In this document: positions 8,024 through 15,504 of the stretch, in pieces
How the letters are laid out: each line of letters starts with the position of its first letter
Position numbering within the stretch: the stretch's first letter is position 1
Assembly: GCA_965216905.1 (NCBI GenBank)
Contig: OZ244213.1
Location: 1,488,001-1,552,000 of the forward strand
Reading direction: 5' to 3'
Origin: G965216905 sp965216905
Lineage (GTDB): Bacteria; Actinomycetota; Acidimicrobiia; Spongiisociales; ZC4RG35
Length of the DNA stretch: 64,000 nucleotides
Program-made: the position numbers and the translations under genes
The notes under the pieces: generated by a model
What the model was told of the DNA's origin: nothing
Database searches by the model: none
Seen by the model: only the letters and a program-made list of their open reading frames with translations

Positions 8024-8568
8024 ATCACCTCGTCGGCGACCTGGTCAGGGGTGAGGCCCAAGCGGTCCTTCCACTGCTGGTAGGACTCCGAGGTCGTCAG
8101 GACCATGCCCAGCTTGGCCACATGCTCGAGATCGCTCGGTCCCAGATCCGGCTCCACGCTCCGGAAGGTCTGCCTGAACAACTCCAGTCGCTCTTTGCTC
8201 CCGTCGACTCGCACGCTCCGTCCGAGGCGAGACGCGAATGCGGCTCGCATGAGGTCGTCGGTGTCCTCGAAGTGTTGGAAGACCCTTCGTACCGCCGCCT
8301 CCAGTTCGGCCATGGTCTCCGGAATCGACTCCATCTCCAGCCCGGTTCGCCGACCGGCGTAGGGGATGAGGGCCCTCAGCAGTCCCGCCTTGTCTCCGAA
8401 GTGTCGGTAGACGGTTCCGATGGAGACCCCCGCTCGTTCCGCGACTGCCGGTATCGCCAGCGTGTCAACACCCTCGGCCAGCACCTCCACCACCGCGTCG
8501 AGGATGGTGTCGCGGGTGGCCAGGGCTTGAGCCTCTCTCAATTCCGACTCGTACTTCCTGGTCGTCAT
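7972..8568 (-). CDS. TetR-family transcriptional regulator
   Basis: 198 aa. The TetR_N domain has TRDTILDAVVEVLAEG and the helix-turn-helix AERAGVSIGTVYRHFGDKAG. A ribosome site (AAGGAA) precedes the ATG. It is the first gene of a unit with the PEP-utilising dikinase and is divergent from the cupredoxin membrane protein. The shared 76-bp intergenic region contains an imperfect inverted repeat, so it probably controls one or both directions. Confidence 0.88.
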   Translation of the reverse strand: MTTRKYESELREAQALATRDTILDAVVEVLAEGVDTLAIPAVAERAGVSIGTVYRHFGDKAGLLRALIPYAGRRTGLEMESIPETMAELEAAVRRVFQHFEDTDDLMRAAFASRLGRSVRVDGSKERLELFRQTFRSVEPDLGPSDLEHVAKLGMVLTTSESYQQWKDRLGLTPDQVADEVMWAIRTVIGGAKSRAAA

Positions 8569-8644
8569 CCAATTTCCTTGACGGTTCGTTTATTCACTAT
8601 ATGATCCATTCTATCAATATACAAGGTGGAGAGGGAGGCCGGGC
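8569..8644. promoter_or_regulatory. Divergent promoter region with inverted repeat
   Basis: This short AT-rich region separates divergent tetR and cupredoxin genes. It carries an imperfect inverted repeat, TATATGAT (8598-8605) and ATCAATATA (8613-8621), with a 7-bp centre, a plausible TetR operator. A strong purine-rich ribosome site (GGAGAGGGAGG, 8628-8638) serves the plus-strand gene. Confidence 0.5.
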
Positions 8645-9394
8645 ATGATCGGCGCAGTCATTGGGAGAATCGGCCACCAGGTGTTTGGCCTGGCGCTCAT
8701 GACGGCGACGGCCGTGTTCATGGCGTTGGTCACATTGCTTCTGCTCGATCCCGCGGATGTCGGTACCGCAGCCGGGTTGGCGGTCGTTCTCGGCGCCACC
8801 ACATTCGTGGTTTGGAGGTCTCAGCGGCTCTGGGCCGTCGTCATCGGCCTCCTCGTCACGCTGGCGGCCGCCAGCACGATCTTCTTCATCGCGTTCGGCA
8901 TCTTCCAGCCCCTGAGCCCCATCGAGTTCGTTTCGGGACTCCTCTTCGTGCTCGGGTTTCTGTTTGCCCTGGTCGGGGGTATCACCGGCTTGTTCCGGAG
9001 AGGTGACGATGCGCTGGGTAGTGCCCGACTCCGGCTCGGAGCGCTTGCGCTCGTCGGTCTGGGCACGGTGGTGTCGATTGCGGGCTTCTTCCTGACGCGA
9101 ACCACCGTGGATGCGGCTGAAGCGACCGATGCCGTGGTCGTGAACATGAAGGACTTCCTCTTCGATCCCGAAGCGACGACCGTGTCCACCGGGGGCACAT
9201 TGCTGTTGACGAACTCCGATGCCTTCGCTCACGACTTCACGCTCCGGGAGTACGACCTGTACACCTACTTCGGCCCGGGGAGCGACGCCTTGGTGGATGT
9301 CGGTGAGCTGCCGCCCGGCACGTACACATACGTCTGCTCACTCCACTTCTTCGACGGCGAGGGGATGGCCGGGACCCTCACCGTGGAAGGCTGA
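8645..9394 (+). CDS. Membrane-anchored cupredoxin-domain protein
   Basis: 249 aa. The first ~150 residues contain four to five hydrophobic helices. The last ~100 form an extracytoplasmic plastocyanin/azurin-type domain. A type I copper site is visible: His in FAHDF, Cys and His in YVCSLHFF, and Met in GEGM near the C-terminus. It probably binds copper and carries electrons at the outer membrane face. A very good ribosome site precedes the ATG. It is divergent from the TetR/dikinase pair. Confidence 0.82.
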   Translation: MIGAVIGRIGHQVFGLALMTATAVFMALVTLLLLDPADVGTAAGLAVVLGATTFVVWRSQRLWAVVIGLLVTLAAASTIFFIAFGIFQPLSPIEFVSGLLFVLGFLFALVGGITGLFRRGDDALGSARLRLGALALVGLGTVVSIAGFFLTRTTVDAAEATDAVVVNMKDFLFDPEATTVSTGGTLLLTNSDAFAHDFTLREYDLYTYFGPGSDALVDVGELPPGTYTYVCSLHFFDGEGMAGTLTVEG

Positions 9395-9590
9395 CGTTCC
9401 GGGCGTGGGCGGGCCGGCGTCGTGTTCGACGTCGACGACGATGAGGCAACCGACTGCGAGACGTTCTCGCATGTGTCCCGTCAGCGTGTCACCCGAAGCC
9501 GATCGACCAGGCACCCGCAGACACCTCGGTGCCAAAACGTCAGGTGCGCACCCTGAGGGACCGCCGGCCCATGGGGGGGCGCACTCCTAC

Positions 9591-9650
9591 GTGCCGTTCT
9601 GCTCGGTTCCGAGAGGTGGGCGTTCCGCTCGGGCTCTGGTGTTCGGCGCT
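9591..9650 (+). repeat. Module-boundary repeat A
   Basis: A 60-bp copy with the left box GTGCCGTTCTGCTCGG, a middle box GTGGGCGTT and the right box TCTGGTGTTCGGCGCT. It ends 2 bp before the stop codon of the minus-strand mazF and separates the cupredoxin gene from the first cassette-like module. The rest of 9395-9652 holds no gene I can support. Confidence 0.55.
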
Positions 9651-9652
9651 GC

Positions 9653-9970
9653 TCAGTCGAGGCCGAGGACGGTGAGCAACGCAGCGTCGACCCCCCACTG
9701 TTCTTCCGGTGTGAGATGGCCGGCGAGGTCACCAAGCCGCTGAAGGTCGACTGCACCGACTTGCTCGACCAGCACCCTGGTGAGGGTGCCGTCGAGGTCG
9801 ATCTCGGGTCGGAAGGAAGCTGGTTTGGCGCTGGTCGATGTGGGTGCCACCAGCACGACCGATCGTGGGAGGAAAGCGTCGGATTGCACGACGACACCGA
9901 AACGACGCCCTCGCTGTTCGTGGCCCAGCCCCTTGGGGAGTCGTAGGGCGAAGATGTCACCGCGGCGCAC
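9653..9970 (-). CDS. MazF-family endoribonuclease toxin
   Basis: 105 aa. It has the MazF start MRRGDIFALRLP, the strand RRFGVVVQSD, and a late helix following LVEQVGAVDLQRLGDL. Its start overlaps the 3' end of the antitoxin gene by 14 bp. With the antitoxin it makes up the whole content between boundary repeats A and B, a self-contained toxin-antitoxin module. Confidence 0.88.
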   Translation of the reverse strand: MRRGDIFALRLPKGLGHEQRGRRFGVVVQSDAFLPRSVVLVAPTSTSAKPASFRPEIDLDGTLTRVLVEQVGAVDLQRLGDLAGHLTPEEQWGVDAALLTVLGLD

Positions 9971-10196
9971 GGAGGCTCTCCATGAGTTCGGCCACCGCCA
10001 TCATCTCTGCGCGGTCGCCTTCATCGGCTTCAAGAGCGGCGACCTCGGCGGCGAGAGCTCGCTTGTCATGAAGCCGTGAAGCAGCCTCAACGAGTGCGGC
10101 CCGGATCGCTTCGGAGCGAGACATGCCGGTTGCCTCGAGCTCGCTCAGCGCCCGGAGCGCTGCGTCGTCGAGTCGAACGGAGATCGCTTGAGCCAT
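9957..10196 (-). CDS. Ribbon-helix-helix antitoxin (MazE/CopG-like)
   Basis: 79 aa. The N-terminus AQAISVRLDDAALRALSELE and then GMSRSEAIRAAL is a ribbon-helix-helix DNA-binding domain. The acidic, helical C-terminus would neutralise the toxin. The gene lies upstream of mazF with an overlap. A perfect inverted repeat 10 bp upstream (10206-10224) is the expected autoregulatory operator. Confidence 0.87.
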   Translation of the reverse strand: MAQAISVRLDDAALRALSELEATGMSRSEAIRAALVEAASRLHDKRALAAEVAALEADEGDRAEMMAVAELMESLRAPR

Positions 10197-10205
10197 ATGC
10201 TCAAC

Positions 10206-10224
10206 GTATCACGATCTGTGATAC
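10206..10224. promoter_or_regulatory. Operator of the second mazEF module
   Basis: GTATCAC-GATCT-GTGATAC is a perfect inverted repeat (7-bp arms, 5-bp centre) just upstream of the ribbon-helix-helix antitoxin start. It fits cooperative autorepression by the antitoxin/toxin complex. Confidence 0.6.
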
Positions 10225-10259
10225 GGAGCAATAGGCGTGAGCGGACGGCCCGCTCGTAG

Positions 10260-10321
10260 GTGCCGTTCGGCGCTACTAGCCCACGTGAGCGTTCGTGATT
10301 CGGTATCTGGTGATCGGGGCG
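10260..10321 (+). repeat. Module-boundary repeat B
   Basis: Left box GTGCCGTTCGGCGCT, middle GTGAGCGTT, right box TCTGGTGATCGGGGC. It lies between the mazEF operator and the ECF sigma gene. I see no gene in the rest of 10225-10537; that stretch must carry the sigma-gene promoter. Confidence 0.6.
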
Positions 10322-10537
10322 GTGGTGAGGTAGTCGCCGAAGCTCGCGTGTTCGTGTGAACCGCGCGTTCATTGCCGGGGTCCGTGCACCAACGGGGCGA
10401 TTGGTCTTCCGGCTCGGCGTTGGCCCCGGTTCCCGGCTGGCACGTCATGGTCGCAGCGGGAGACCTGACTGTGCAACGCTGTCGGGCACAGCGACAGGAA
10501 GCGTGAACTCAGCGATGGCTGCGGGGAAGTAGGTGGT

Positions 10538-11143
10538 GTGGAATCTGCCTGGGATGATGCGCGCCTGATTGCTGCTTCGTTGTCAGACCCGGCTGCGTTT
10601 GCCGGTATCTATGACCGTCACGCTGCGGAGATGCTCGGATACGTCGTTCGCCGGGTCGGTGTCGCGGAGGGCGAGGCGGTGCTGGGGGAACTCTTCCGGG
10701 TCGCTTTCGAGTCGAGGAGTCGATATGACCTCGGCCGGACCGATGCGAGGCCGTGGCTCTACGGCATTGCCGCCAACCTGGTCATGAAGCACTACCGCTC
10801 GCTTGGTCGACGCCGGGCAGCTGTTGAGCGGATGCTGCAGCGGCGAGAGAGCTCGCCGGTGCCGTTCGACGAACGGATCGCAGATGAGGCAGCCGCCGCG
10901 CAGCTGTGGACACTCGTTGCTGCGGCCATCGACGATATGCCGGAGCGAGACCGGGAAGTGCTGTTGCTGTACGCATGGCAGGGTCTCGGCTACGCCGAGA
11001 TCGCTGAGGCGCTCGACATTCCCGTCGGGACGGTGCGTTCTCGACTCAACCGGGTGCGCGCCACGTTGCGTGAACTTCGTGACTCCAGCGGGGAAGAACC
11101 TGATGACACATCCCCGCGAGCCCAGGGAGGAGCCGTCCGATGA
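10538..11143 (+). CDS. ECF-type RNA polymerase sigma factor
   Basis: 201 aa from a GTG with a GGGGAAGTAGG-like ribosome site. Region 2 is seen as DPAAFAGIYDRHAAEMLGYV and then ARPWLYGIAANLVMKHYRS. Region 4 is seen as MPERDREVLLLYAWQGLGY and then the helix-turn-helix AEIAEALDIPVGTVRSRLNR. It overlaps the membrane partner by ATGA. Expected to redirect polymerase under control of that partner; the stimulus is unknown. It sits in a cassette-like module, an uncommon place for a sigma factor. Confidence 0.87.
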   Translation: MESAWDDARLIAASLSDPAAFAGIYDRHAAEMLGYVVRRVGVAEGEAVLGELFRVAFESRSRYDLGRTDARPWLYGIAANLVMKHYRSLGRRRAAVERMLQRRESSPVPFDERIADEAAAAQLWTLVAAAIDDMPERDREVLLLYAWQGLGYAEIAEALDIPVGTVRSRLNRVRATLRELRDSSGEEPDDTSPRAQGGAVR

Positions 11144-12084
11144 GAGATCCACTCGACATCGTACGGGACCTCGCCCCGCAAGTCGGTGCGCAGCCTGAGC
11201 TCCTTGAGCGAGTCAGGAAGGACTTCATGGCGACCATCACCCAATCCCCTGAGGCAGCGTCCGGTCCGAAGCGAAGGCGCCGCCGCTGGGCCATCCCGAT
11301 CGCGGCCGCTGCTGTACTCTCCACTGCGGCGGCGGGCTGGGCCATCCTGCATGACAGCTCCGACTCGACCGCACTGCAATGCCCGGGCAACGTGGTGATC
11401 GACGCCGTAACCGGCGATCCCGTGCTCGATTGCTCAAACGAGTGGCGCCGCTACAACGAGACAGAACCGCCGTCGATGGTTGCCTACGACAACGGGCGGG
11501 GCGGCGTCGCAGTACTCGTAGAAGGCGAACCCGTGCCCGACGGGTACACGGCCCTCGAGCCCGGGCCGTTCCAGAACACGGCGCTGATCGAACTCGAAGC
11601 TGCCCTCGGCGATGTGGGCACCGGTCTCGAGTCGGGGTGCTACGACGATGTGGCCGCAGCGGAGATCACCCGACGGGAGCTCGACCGGCTCGACCTCGCC
11701 GGGTGGGCCGTCACGGTCGACGACGGTCGTCGACCCGACGGCTCTTCAACGTGCGCCTACTTCATCGTCGACGCCGCCCTGCAGCAGGTCCAGCTGATCG
11801 GTGTGCCCGACGAATCGAACGCTCCTGACCCATTCGGCGCATACTCCGCTGCCCTCAATGAGCAACTGAACGCGGACTGCGTTGGCCTCGAAGACGCAGC
11901 AGATCTCGCACGCATGCTGGCTGCAGACACCGAGATCGTCGTCGACGGGACACGCATCGACTTCACCGAGGAGGCGGGCGTGCTGTTCCTTCACGTTGTC
12001 GAGGACTCTGACACCAGCTGCACCCGGGCCGACGTCAATGTAGGTGGCCGAGTGGAAGTGACCTTGAGGGGACCCACCCAATAG
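11140..12084 (+). CDS. Membrane-anchored partner of the ECF sigma factor (candidate anti-sigma)
   Basis: 314 aa. It has a cytoplasmic N-terminal ~50 residues ending in a basic KRRRRRW stretch, one membrane helix, and an extracytoplasmic domain of about 240 residues with several Cys. The cytoplasmic part (DIVRDLAPQVGAQPELLERV) is short and lacks the HxxxCxxC zinc motif of ZAS anti-sigma factors, so the anti-sigma role rests on topology and the ATGA coupling to the sigma gene. The outer domain is of unrecognised family. Confidence 0.65.
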   Translation: MRDPLDIVRDLAPQVGAQPELLERVRKDFMATITQSPEAASGPKRRRRRWAIPIAAAAVLSTAAAGWAILHDSSDSTALQCPGNVVIDAVTGDPVLDCSNEWRRYNETEPPSMVAYDNGRGGVAVLVEGEPVPDGYTALEPGPFQNTALIELEAALGDVGTGLESGCYDDVAAAEITRRELDRLDLAGWAVTVDDGRRPDGSSTCAYFIVDAALQQVQLIGVPDESNAPDPFGAYSAALNEQLNADCVGLEDAADLARMLAADTEIVVDGTRIDFTEEAGVLFLHVVEDSDTSCTRADVNVGGRVEVTLRGPTQ

Positions 12085-12209
12085 AGCCCATCCTGGCCAG
12101 GCCACGGAGCTCCACTTCGCATCTCGAAGGGTCTCCGTGGCACTCGACCTCCGCTGATTGGTGACCACGTTGAGGAGCGGTGCTGTGGAAGCGAAGCCCG
12201 AGCGCGGAG

Positions 12210-12270
12210 GTGCCGATCGGCGCTATTCGGCGGAATGGGCGTTGCTGCGCCCGATTTGTTGATCGGCGCT
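12210..12270 (+). repeat. Module-boundary repeat C
   Basis: Left box GTGCCGATCGGCGCT, middle ATGGGCGTT, right box TTTGTTGATCGGCGCT. GATCGGCGCT therefore occurs at both ends in direct orientation. It lies between the sigma/anti-sigma module and the membrane/SRPBCC module. No gene is seen in the flanking 12085-12345. Confidence 0.6.
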
Positions 12271-12345
12271 GTCGGAGGATCGACATTGCGCATTGAAGGT
12301 CATCGATGGGCCTTTTCCAGCCACGGCGTTGCGTAGAGTCGATGC

Positions 12346-12969
12346 ATGGTTCGCGGATGGAGAAACGGATTCGGACTGGGCCGTGACTGGGTATGGGTCG
12401 CACCGTTGGTGTCGCTGGCACTTGTTGCGGTCGGCCAAGCGACGAATACCGACGGTGACCTCAGAAGCGGACTGTTTCCCTGGCTGATGGCAGCCGCTGC
12501 GGTTGGGTTGGCACTGCTGGGTCTGCGTTTGATCGCTGTCCATGGGCCAGATGTCATTCGGTCGGTCCTTGGGGGCTGGTGGACGACGTTGGCGTTTGTG
12601 GGGATCGCCGGGTTCTTCGTGGCGGTTGCGGTCGGTGCCCTTCTGGGGATCGACGAGGACGAAGCTGGCGCCCTGGCCATAGTGCCGGTGATTGCGATGG
12701 CGTTCGGATTGCTGTCGATGACACCGGCGGTGTCGGTGCTTGCGTTCGGCGCAAGAAGGGCTGGCGTCCTTCCCCGGTGGGGGGTGTGGGCACTGTGGAC
12801 AGCCACGCCGCTGCTTGTGGTGCTCCTCGTCTACGGGGGTTTGGCCGACGGGCCGGCTGAGACGGTCGGTGTCTCGGTGTTGTTGGGTGTGTTTGCCGTT
12901 TCGTGGGTGGTGATCGGGATGAGCGTGAGGCCAGGGAACTTCGCGGTGATCGGGGAGGCAGGCGGGTGA
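12346..12969 (+). CDS. Six-helix integral membrane protein, unknown function
   Basis: 207 aa with about six hydrophobic segments evenly spaced through the protein and no visible catalytic motif. The ATG at 12346 has a modest ribosome site. Its stop overlaps the GTG of the SRPBCC-domain gene (GTGA), so the two form a unit filling the module between repeats C and D. I do not recognise the family. Confidence 0.65.
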   Translation: MVRGWRNGFGLGRDWVWVAPLVSLALVAVGQATNTDGDLRSGLFPWLMAAAAVGLALLGLRLIAVHGPDVIRSVLGGWWTTLAFVGIAGFFVAVAVGALLGIDEDEAGALAIVPVIAMAFGLLSMTPAVSVLAFGARRAGVLPRWGVWALWTATPLLVVLLVYGGLADGPAETVGVSVLLGVFAVSWVVIGMSVRPGNFAVIGEAGG

Positions 12970-13409
12970 TCGCATTCACCGGGCATCTCGACGTTGCGTT
13001 GCCACCGGACGTCGTGTTTGAGCGGCTGGCCGACATGGCCGAACTCGACCGATGGAACCCCAACGTGACAGCCAGCCGACGCACCAGTGGGGACCGCCTG
13101 GTCGTGGGATCGACATATTTGTCTACGATCCGACGGGGGCCGTTGCGGATGACGGCGCGTTCGACCCTGACCGAGGTCGAGCCAGGCCGGGCGGTGACCT
13201 ACGAAGGATCGATCACTGGACTGTGGTCGGTCGACACCCTGACGTTCGCAGCTCAAGGCGAAGGCACGCGGATCGTCTTCGAGAACCGCACGACGACACC
13301 CAAATGGCTCCGGTCGGTCGCCCCGATCCTCAACGCTGCATTCCAGCCACAGGCCCGCCGTGCAGTCGAAGGTGCTCGCCGCTACCTCCAGGGACACCCA
13401 CGCCAGTAG
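12966..13409 (+). CDS. SRPBCC (polyketide cyclase/START-like) protein
   Basis: 147 aa from the GTG at 12966, which overlaps the preceding stop. The pattern is typical of the SRPBCC fold: an N-terminal strand FTGHLDVALPPDVVFERLAD, then ELDRWNPNV, a middle TEVEPGRAVTYEG, TRIVFENRT, and a long C-terminal helix (FQPQARRAVEGARRYL). These proteins bind hydrophobic ligands. No specific ligand can be assigned. The overlap with the membrane protein suggests a shared task. Confidence 0.75.
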   Translation: MIAFTGHLDVALPPDVVFERLADMAELDRWNPNVTASRRTSGDRLVVGSTYLSTIRRGPLRMTARSTLTEVEPGRAVTYEGSITGLWSVDTLTFAAQGEGTRIVFENRTTTPKWLRSVAPILNAAFQPQARRAVEGARRYLQGHPRQ

Positions 13410-13433
13410 CGCACGGTCAGTGACGTCGGGCAC

Positions 13434-13523
13434 ATGAGCAACGCTCAGGCAGAAGCCATTGTCGAGTGGGCGCACCGGTTCGATGCAGCCGGCATTGAGT
13501 GCGTTATGGCGCATACCTGGTGA
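13434..13523 (+). pseudogene. Short coding remnant cut at boundary repeat D
   Basis: An ATG at 13434 opens a 29-codon frame (MSNAQAEAIVEWAHRF and on to VMAHTW) with amphipathic, coding-like character. It stops at a TGA formed within the right box of the boundary repeat (TGGTGATCGGCGCT). It looks like the 5' end of a gene truncated where the repeat begins, rather than a complete small gene. It overlaps the 3' end of the minus-strand gene at 13504. Confidence 0.3.
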
Positions 13524-13531
13524 TCGGCGCT
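13472..13531 (+). repeat. Module-boundary repeat D (right half clear, left half weak)
   Basis: The right box CCTGGTGATCGGCGCT is well conserved and the middle TGCGTT fits. The left part (GCACCGGTTCGATGC) matches only loosely. It contains the stop codon and last codons of the minus-strand membrane gene at 13504-14142 and truncates a plus-strand reading frame. Confidence 0.45.
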
Positions 13532-14142
13532 GGGCGTCTGGTGACCAGCGCGACGGTGCCCACCCAGATTGGAAGCAGCAACATCGTGATCACGGATGGG
13601 CCCGTGACGACGAGCAGTATCGCGGCCACGACCGTGACCCACCTCAACCATCTCGGGAAACCATCGAGTCTCGTCGAAGCCACCATCAAGGCAGCTCCCG
13701 GGATCGCAGTACCCACGACCAACGAGATGTACCCAAAGTGAGGAAGCACAGGCTGAGCAGTTACGAGTCCCGGATCGCCATAGAAGTCACCGAGCACCAG
13801 GCTGGCCGGAACCGTGAGAAAGGCGGCCCCCGCCACCAGCATCGAGACCGCGGCGAGTGTGCCGCCGACACGCATTACCACTGATGAAGGTCGTGTTGCC
13901 CCTCCCACTTCAGCGAGCTGGTGAGCGAACGTACCAAACGCGACTGCGGAAAAAATCAGCAACAACGATCCTGCCAAGTCGAGAGCTCGATGCCGTTGAT
14001 CCGAGAAGATCTCGGCGTAGGCCTTCTCAGAATCAGCGAACGCTCCCGCCTGGTCCCCCACCAGGAGGAGGCCCACGAAGAATGTGACAGCGAAGGTCCC
14101 ACCCGAGATGGGCGCCCATCGCTTCAATGTCTCATCAGTCAT
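13504..14142 (-). CDS. Integral membrane protein, unknown function
   Basis: 212 aa with about six hydrophobic helices and a conserved-looking N-terminus (RWAPISGGTFAVTFFVGLLL). The acidic loop after helix 1 (ADSEKAYAEIFSDQRHRALD) is typical of a small actinobacterial membrane-protein family without assigned function. It is the only gene of its module. Its C-terminal residues (RRPAPITRYAP) are encoded by boundary repeat D, so the end of the protein was probably defined by the repeat. Confidence 0.68.
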   Translation of the reverse strand: MTDETLKRWAPISGGTFAVTFFVGLLLVGDQAGAFADSEKAYAEIFSDQRHRALDLAGSLLLIFSAVAFGTFAHQLAEVGGATRPSSVVMRVGGTLAAVSMLVAGAAFLTVPASLVLGDFYGDPGLVTAQPVLPHFGYISLVVGTAIPGAALMVASTRLDGFPRWLRWVTVVAAILLVVTGPSVITMLLLPIWVGTVALVTRRPAPITRYAP

Positions 14143-14200
14143 GGATCCAAGCTACCAATTGCGCGCCGAAGCTCACCCTCCTATCCGACCGCACGCCGAG

Positions 14201-14260
14201 GTGCCGCGATGCGCTCTCCAGGAGTCGGCGTGTTATCGCTCGGGATCTGTCGATCGGGTT
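14201..14260 (+). repeat. Module-boundary repeat F (divergent copy)
   Basis: The left box GTGCCGCGATGCGCT, a middle TGTTATCGCTCGGG and the right box ATCTGTCGATCGGG match the spacing of copies A, B, C and E but are more diverged. It lies between the membrane-protein module and the third mazEF pair. Confidence 0.45.
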
Positions 14261-14273
14261 CACACGACCAACC

Positions 14274-14285
14274 GTTACATGTAAC
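14274..14285. promoter_or_regulatory. Operator of the third mazEF module
   Basis: GTTACATGTAAC is a perfect 12-bp palindrome 8 bp before the antitoxin ATG. It overlaps the expected promoter/start region and is a likely autoregulatory site. Confidence 0.55.
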
Positions 14286-14293
14286 ATCGGGTC

Positions 14294-14515
14294 ATGGCCA
14301 CACCGCACGAAGATCCTTCCGTCACCCGACGCGTCCGCGACTACCGACGACGGATGCGCGCCCAGGGCATGCGCCCTATCCAGATGTGGGTCGCCGACGT
14401 TCGCGCCCCCGGCTTCTCCGCAGAAGCCCACCGCCAATCTGCCGCAGTCGCCGGCAGCGACCACGCCGCCGACGATCAAGCGTTCATCGATGCAGTGAGC
14501 CTCGACCAGGCGTGA
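14294..14515 (+). CDS. MazE-type antitoxin (DUF3018-like)
   Basis: 73 aa. The sequence pattern (RVRDYRRRMRAQGMRPIQMW, then VRAPGFSAEAHRQSAAV) matches DUF3018/MazE-like antitoxins, which are paired with MazF. The acidic C-terminus (DDQAFIDAVSLDQ) would bind the toxin. It overlaps the toxin GTG (GTGA). It is unrelated in sequence to the ribbon-helix-helix antitoxins of the other two pairs. Confidence 0.87.
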   Translation: MATPHEDPSVTRRVRDYRRRMRAQGMRPIQMWVADVRAPGFSAEAHRQSAAVAGSDHAADDQAFIDAVSLDQA

Positions 14516-14844
14516 GACGCGCCGAGATCTGGACGGCTGCGGCAGGCAGCGGCTACACCGGCAAACCGCGTCCGGTGGTCATCATCCAAGATGACCGCTT
14601 CGATGCGACCGGTTCGGTGACCGTGTGCGCACTCACCACTGACCCGACCGAGGCCCCACTAGTTCGGCTCCCGGTGGTGCCCGACGATCAGAACGGCCTG
14701 CGGATTCCCTGCAGCTTGATCGTGGACAAGATCACCACGGTGCCACGTACGAAGCTCGGCGAGCGAGTCGGACGTCTTGCCGATGAAGACATGGTCAGGC
14801 TGGGCCGCGCCATCGTCGTCTTCTTCGGTCTAGCAGGCAGCTGA
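14512..14844 (+). CDS. MazF-family endoribonuclease toxin
   Basis: 110 aa from a GTG overlapping the antitoxin stop; longer in-frame extension upstream is not supported. It has the MazF pattern RRAEIWTAAAGSGYTGKPRPVVIIQDD, interrupted here only by a short loop, then VTVCALTTDP and KITTVPRTKLGERVGRL. Together with its antitoxin it fills the module between repeats F and E, with 17 bp between its stop and repeat E. Confidence 0.88.
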   Translation: MRRAEIWTAAAGSGYTGKPRPVVIIQDDRFDATGSVTVCALTTDPTEAPLVRLPVVPDDQNGLRIPCSLIVDKITTVPRTKLGERVGRLADEDMVRLGRAIVVFFGLAGS

Positions 14845-14861
14845 CATACCCAATCCTGGAG

Positions 14862-14921
14862 GTGCCGTTCGGCGTGGCTGTGGGACGTGGTCCTCTTGGC
14901 ACGAATCGGTTGATCGGGGCG
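14862..14921 (+). repeat. Module-boundary repeat E
   Basis: Left box GTGCCGTTCGGCGTGG, right box TCGGTTGATCGGGGCG, 60 bp overall. It follows the third mazF by 17 bp and precedes the last hypothetical gene before tRNA-Pro. Confidence 0.55.
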
Positions 14922-14973
14922 GGGGTATCCAAGCTCTATTGCAGTGGCCCCGGCCGGGAGGCAAGCTGGCGCG

Positions 14974-15504
14974 GTGAGAACGGGCCCACCTGACGAGGGC
15001 GCCTACGGGCGTGTCACCAATCCGGAGCGCTTTCAGGCGGTCGCGGACGCGGCCAACGCCATGATCGACGAGCTCGTCGCAACCTTTGACGTGGAGGCCA
15101 GGGTTGGCAGCTCGGCGGTGGACTTCCCGAACTGGCCTGACGGATCGGCCGAAACGATTCGCCTCGTGCCCGCGGTGGGTGCTCCCCTGGCGATCCTGAT
15201 CACCGATTTCCCTGGTGTGCTCGTCCGATTCGGTGCACGGGGCCGGGAGGCATTCCCGGGGTGCGGCTGCGACGCATGCGACGAGCAGCCACAAGAGGTA
15301 GTCGCGAGGATGCACCAGCTCGTCGATGCCGCCGTTGAGGGCAGGTACGAGGAGACGTTGACCAAGCGCACGCTGTCGTGCTCGTTCACCGGGGCGTGGG
15401 GTGGGGAATCCAGCCGAGGTCGGCTTCAACGCGGCGAGTGGAAACGCCTCGGTGAGCTTGGCGCGCGTACGTGGCCGCCCTGGCCCCGGCGCGAACCCTC
15501 CTGA
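14974..15504 (+). CDS. Uncharacterised cytoplasmic protein (DUF6226-like)
   Basis: 176 aa from a GTG with GGAGG upstream; an in-frame ATG at 14944 is possible. The segment AYGRVTNPERFQAVADAANA and the later GCGCDACDEQ cluster resemble a small actinobacterial family of unknown function that I recall as DUF6226. That name is from memory and unchecked. The basic, Arg/Trp-rich C-terminus from about residue 140 looks less typical. It is the last module before tRNA-Pro. Confidence 0.55.
   Translation: MRTGPPDEGAYGRVTNPERFQAVADAANAMIDELVATFDVEARVGSSAVDFPNWPDGSAETIRLVPAVGAPLAILITDFPGVLVRFGARGREAFPGCGCDACDEQPQEVVARMHQLVDAAVEGRYEETLTKRTLSCSFTGAWGGESSRGRLQRGEWKRLGELGARTWPPWPRREPS

Noticed and set aside
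9338..9535. Small minus-strand ORF that weakly resembles the end of the PEP-utiliser mobile domain
   Set aside because: Resemblance is short (GCLIVVDVE against GQLVIVDGS), lies antisense to the cupredoxin gene in part, and has no start signal. Possibly a relic but not supportable.
9591..14921. Calling the boundary repeats integron attC sites
   Set aside because: Their length (about 60 bp) is right, but the ends are direct repeats that do not pair, and no RYYYAAC or GTTRRRY core is present at the ends. No integrase gene is in the window.
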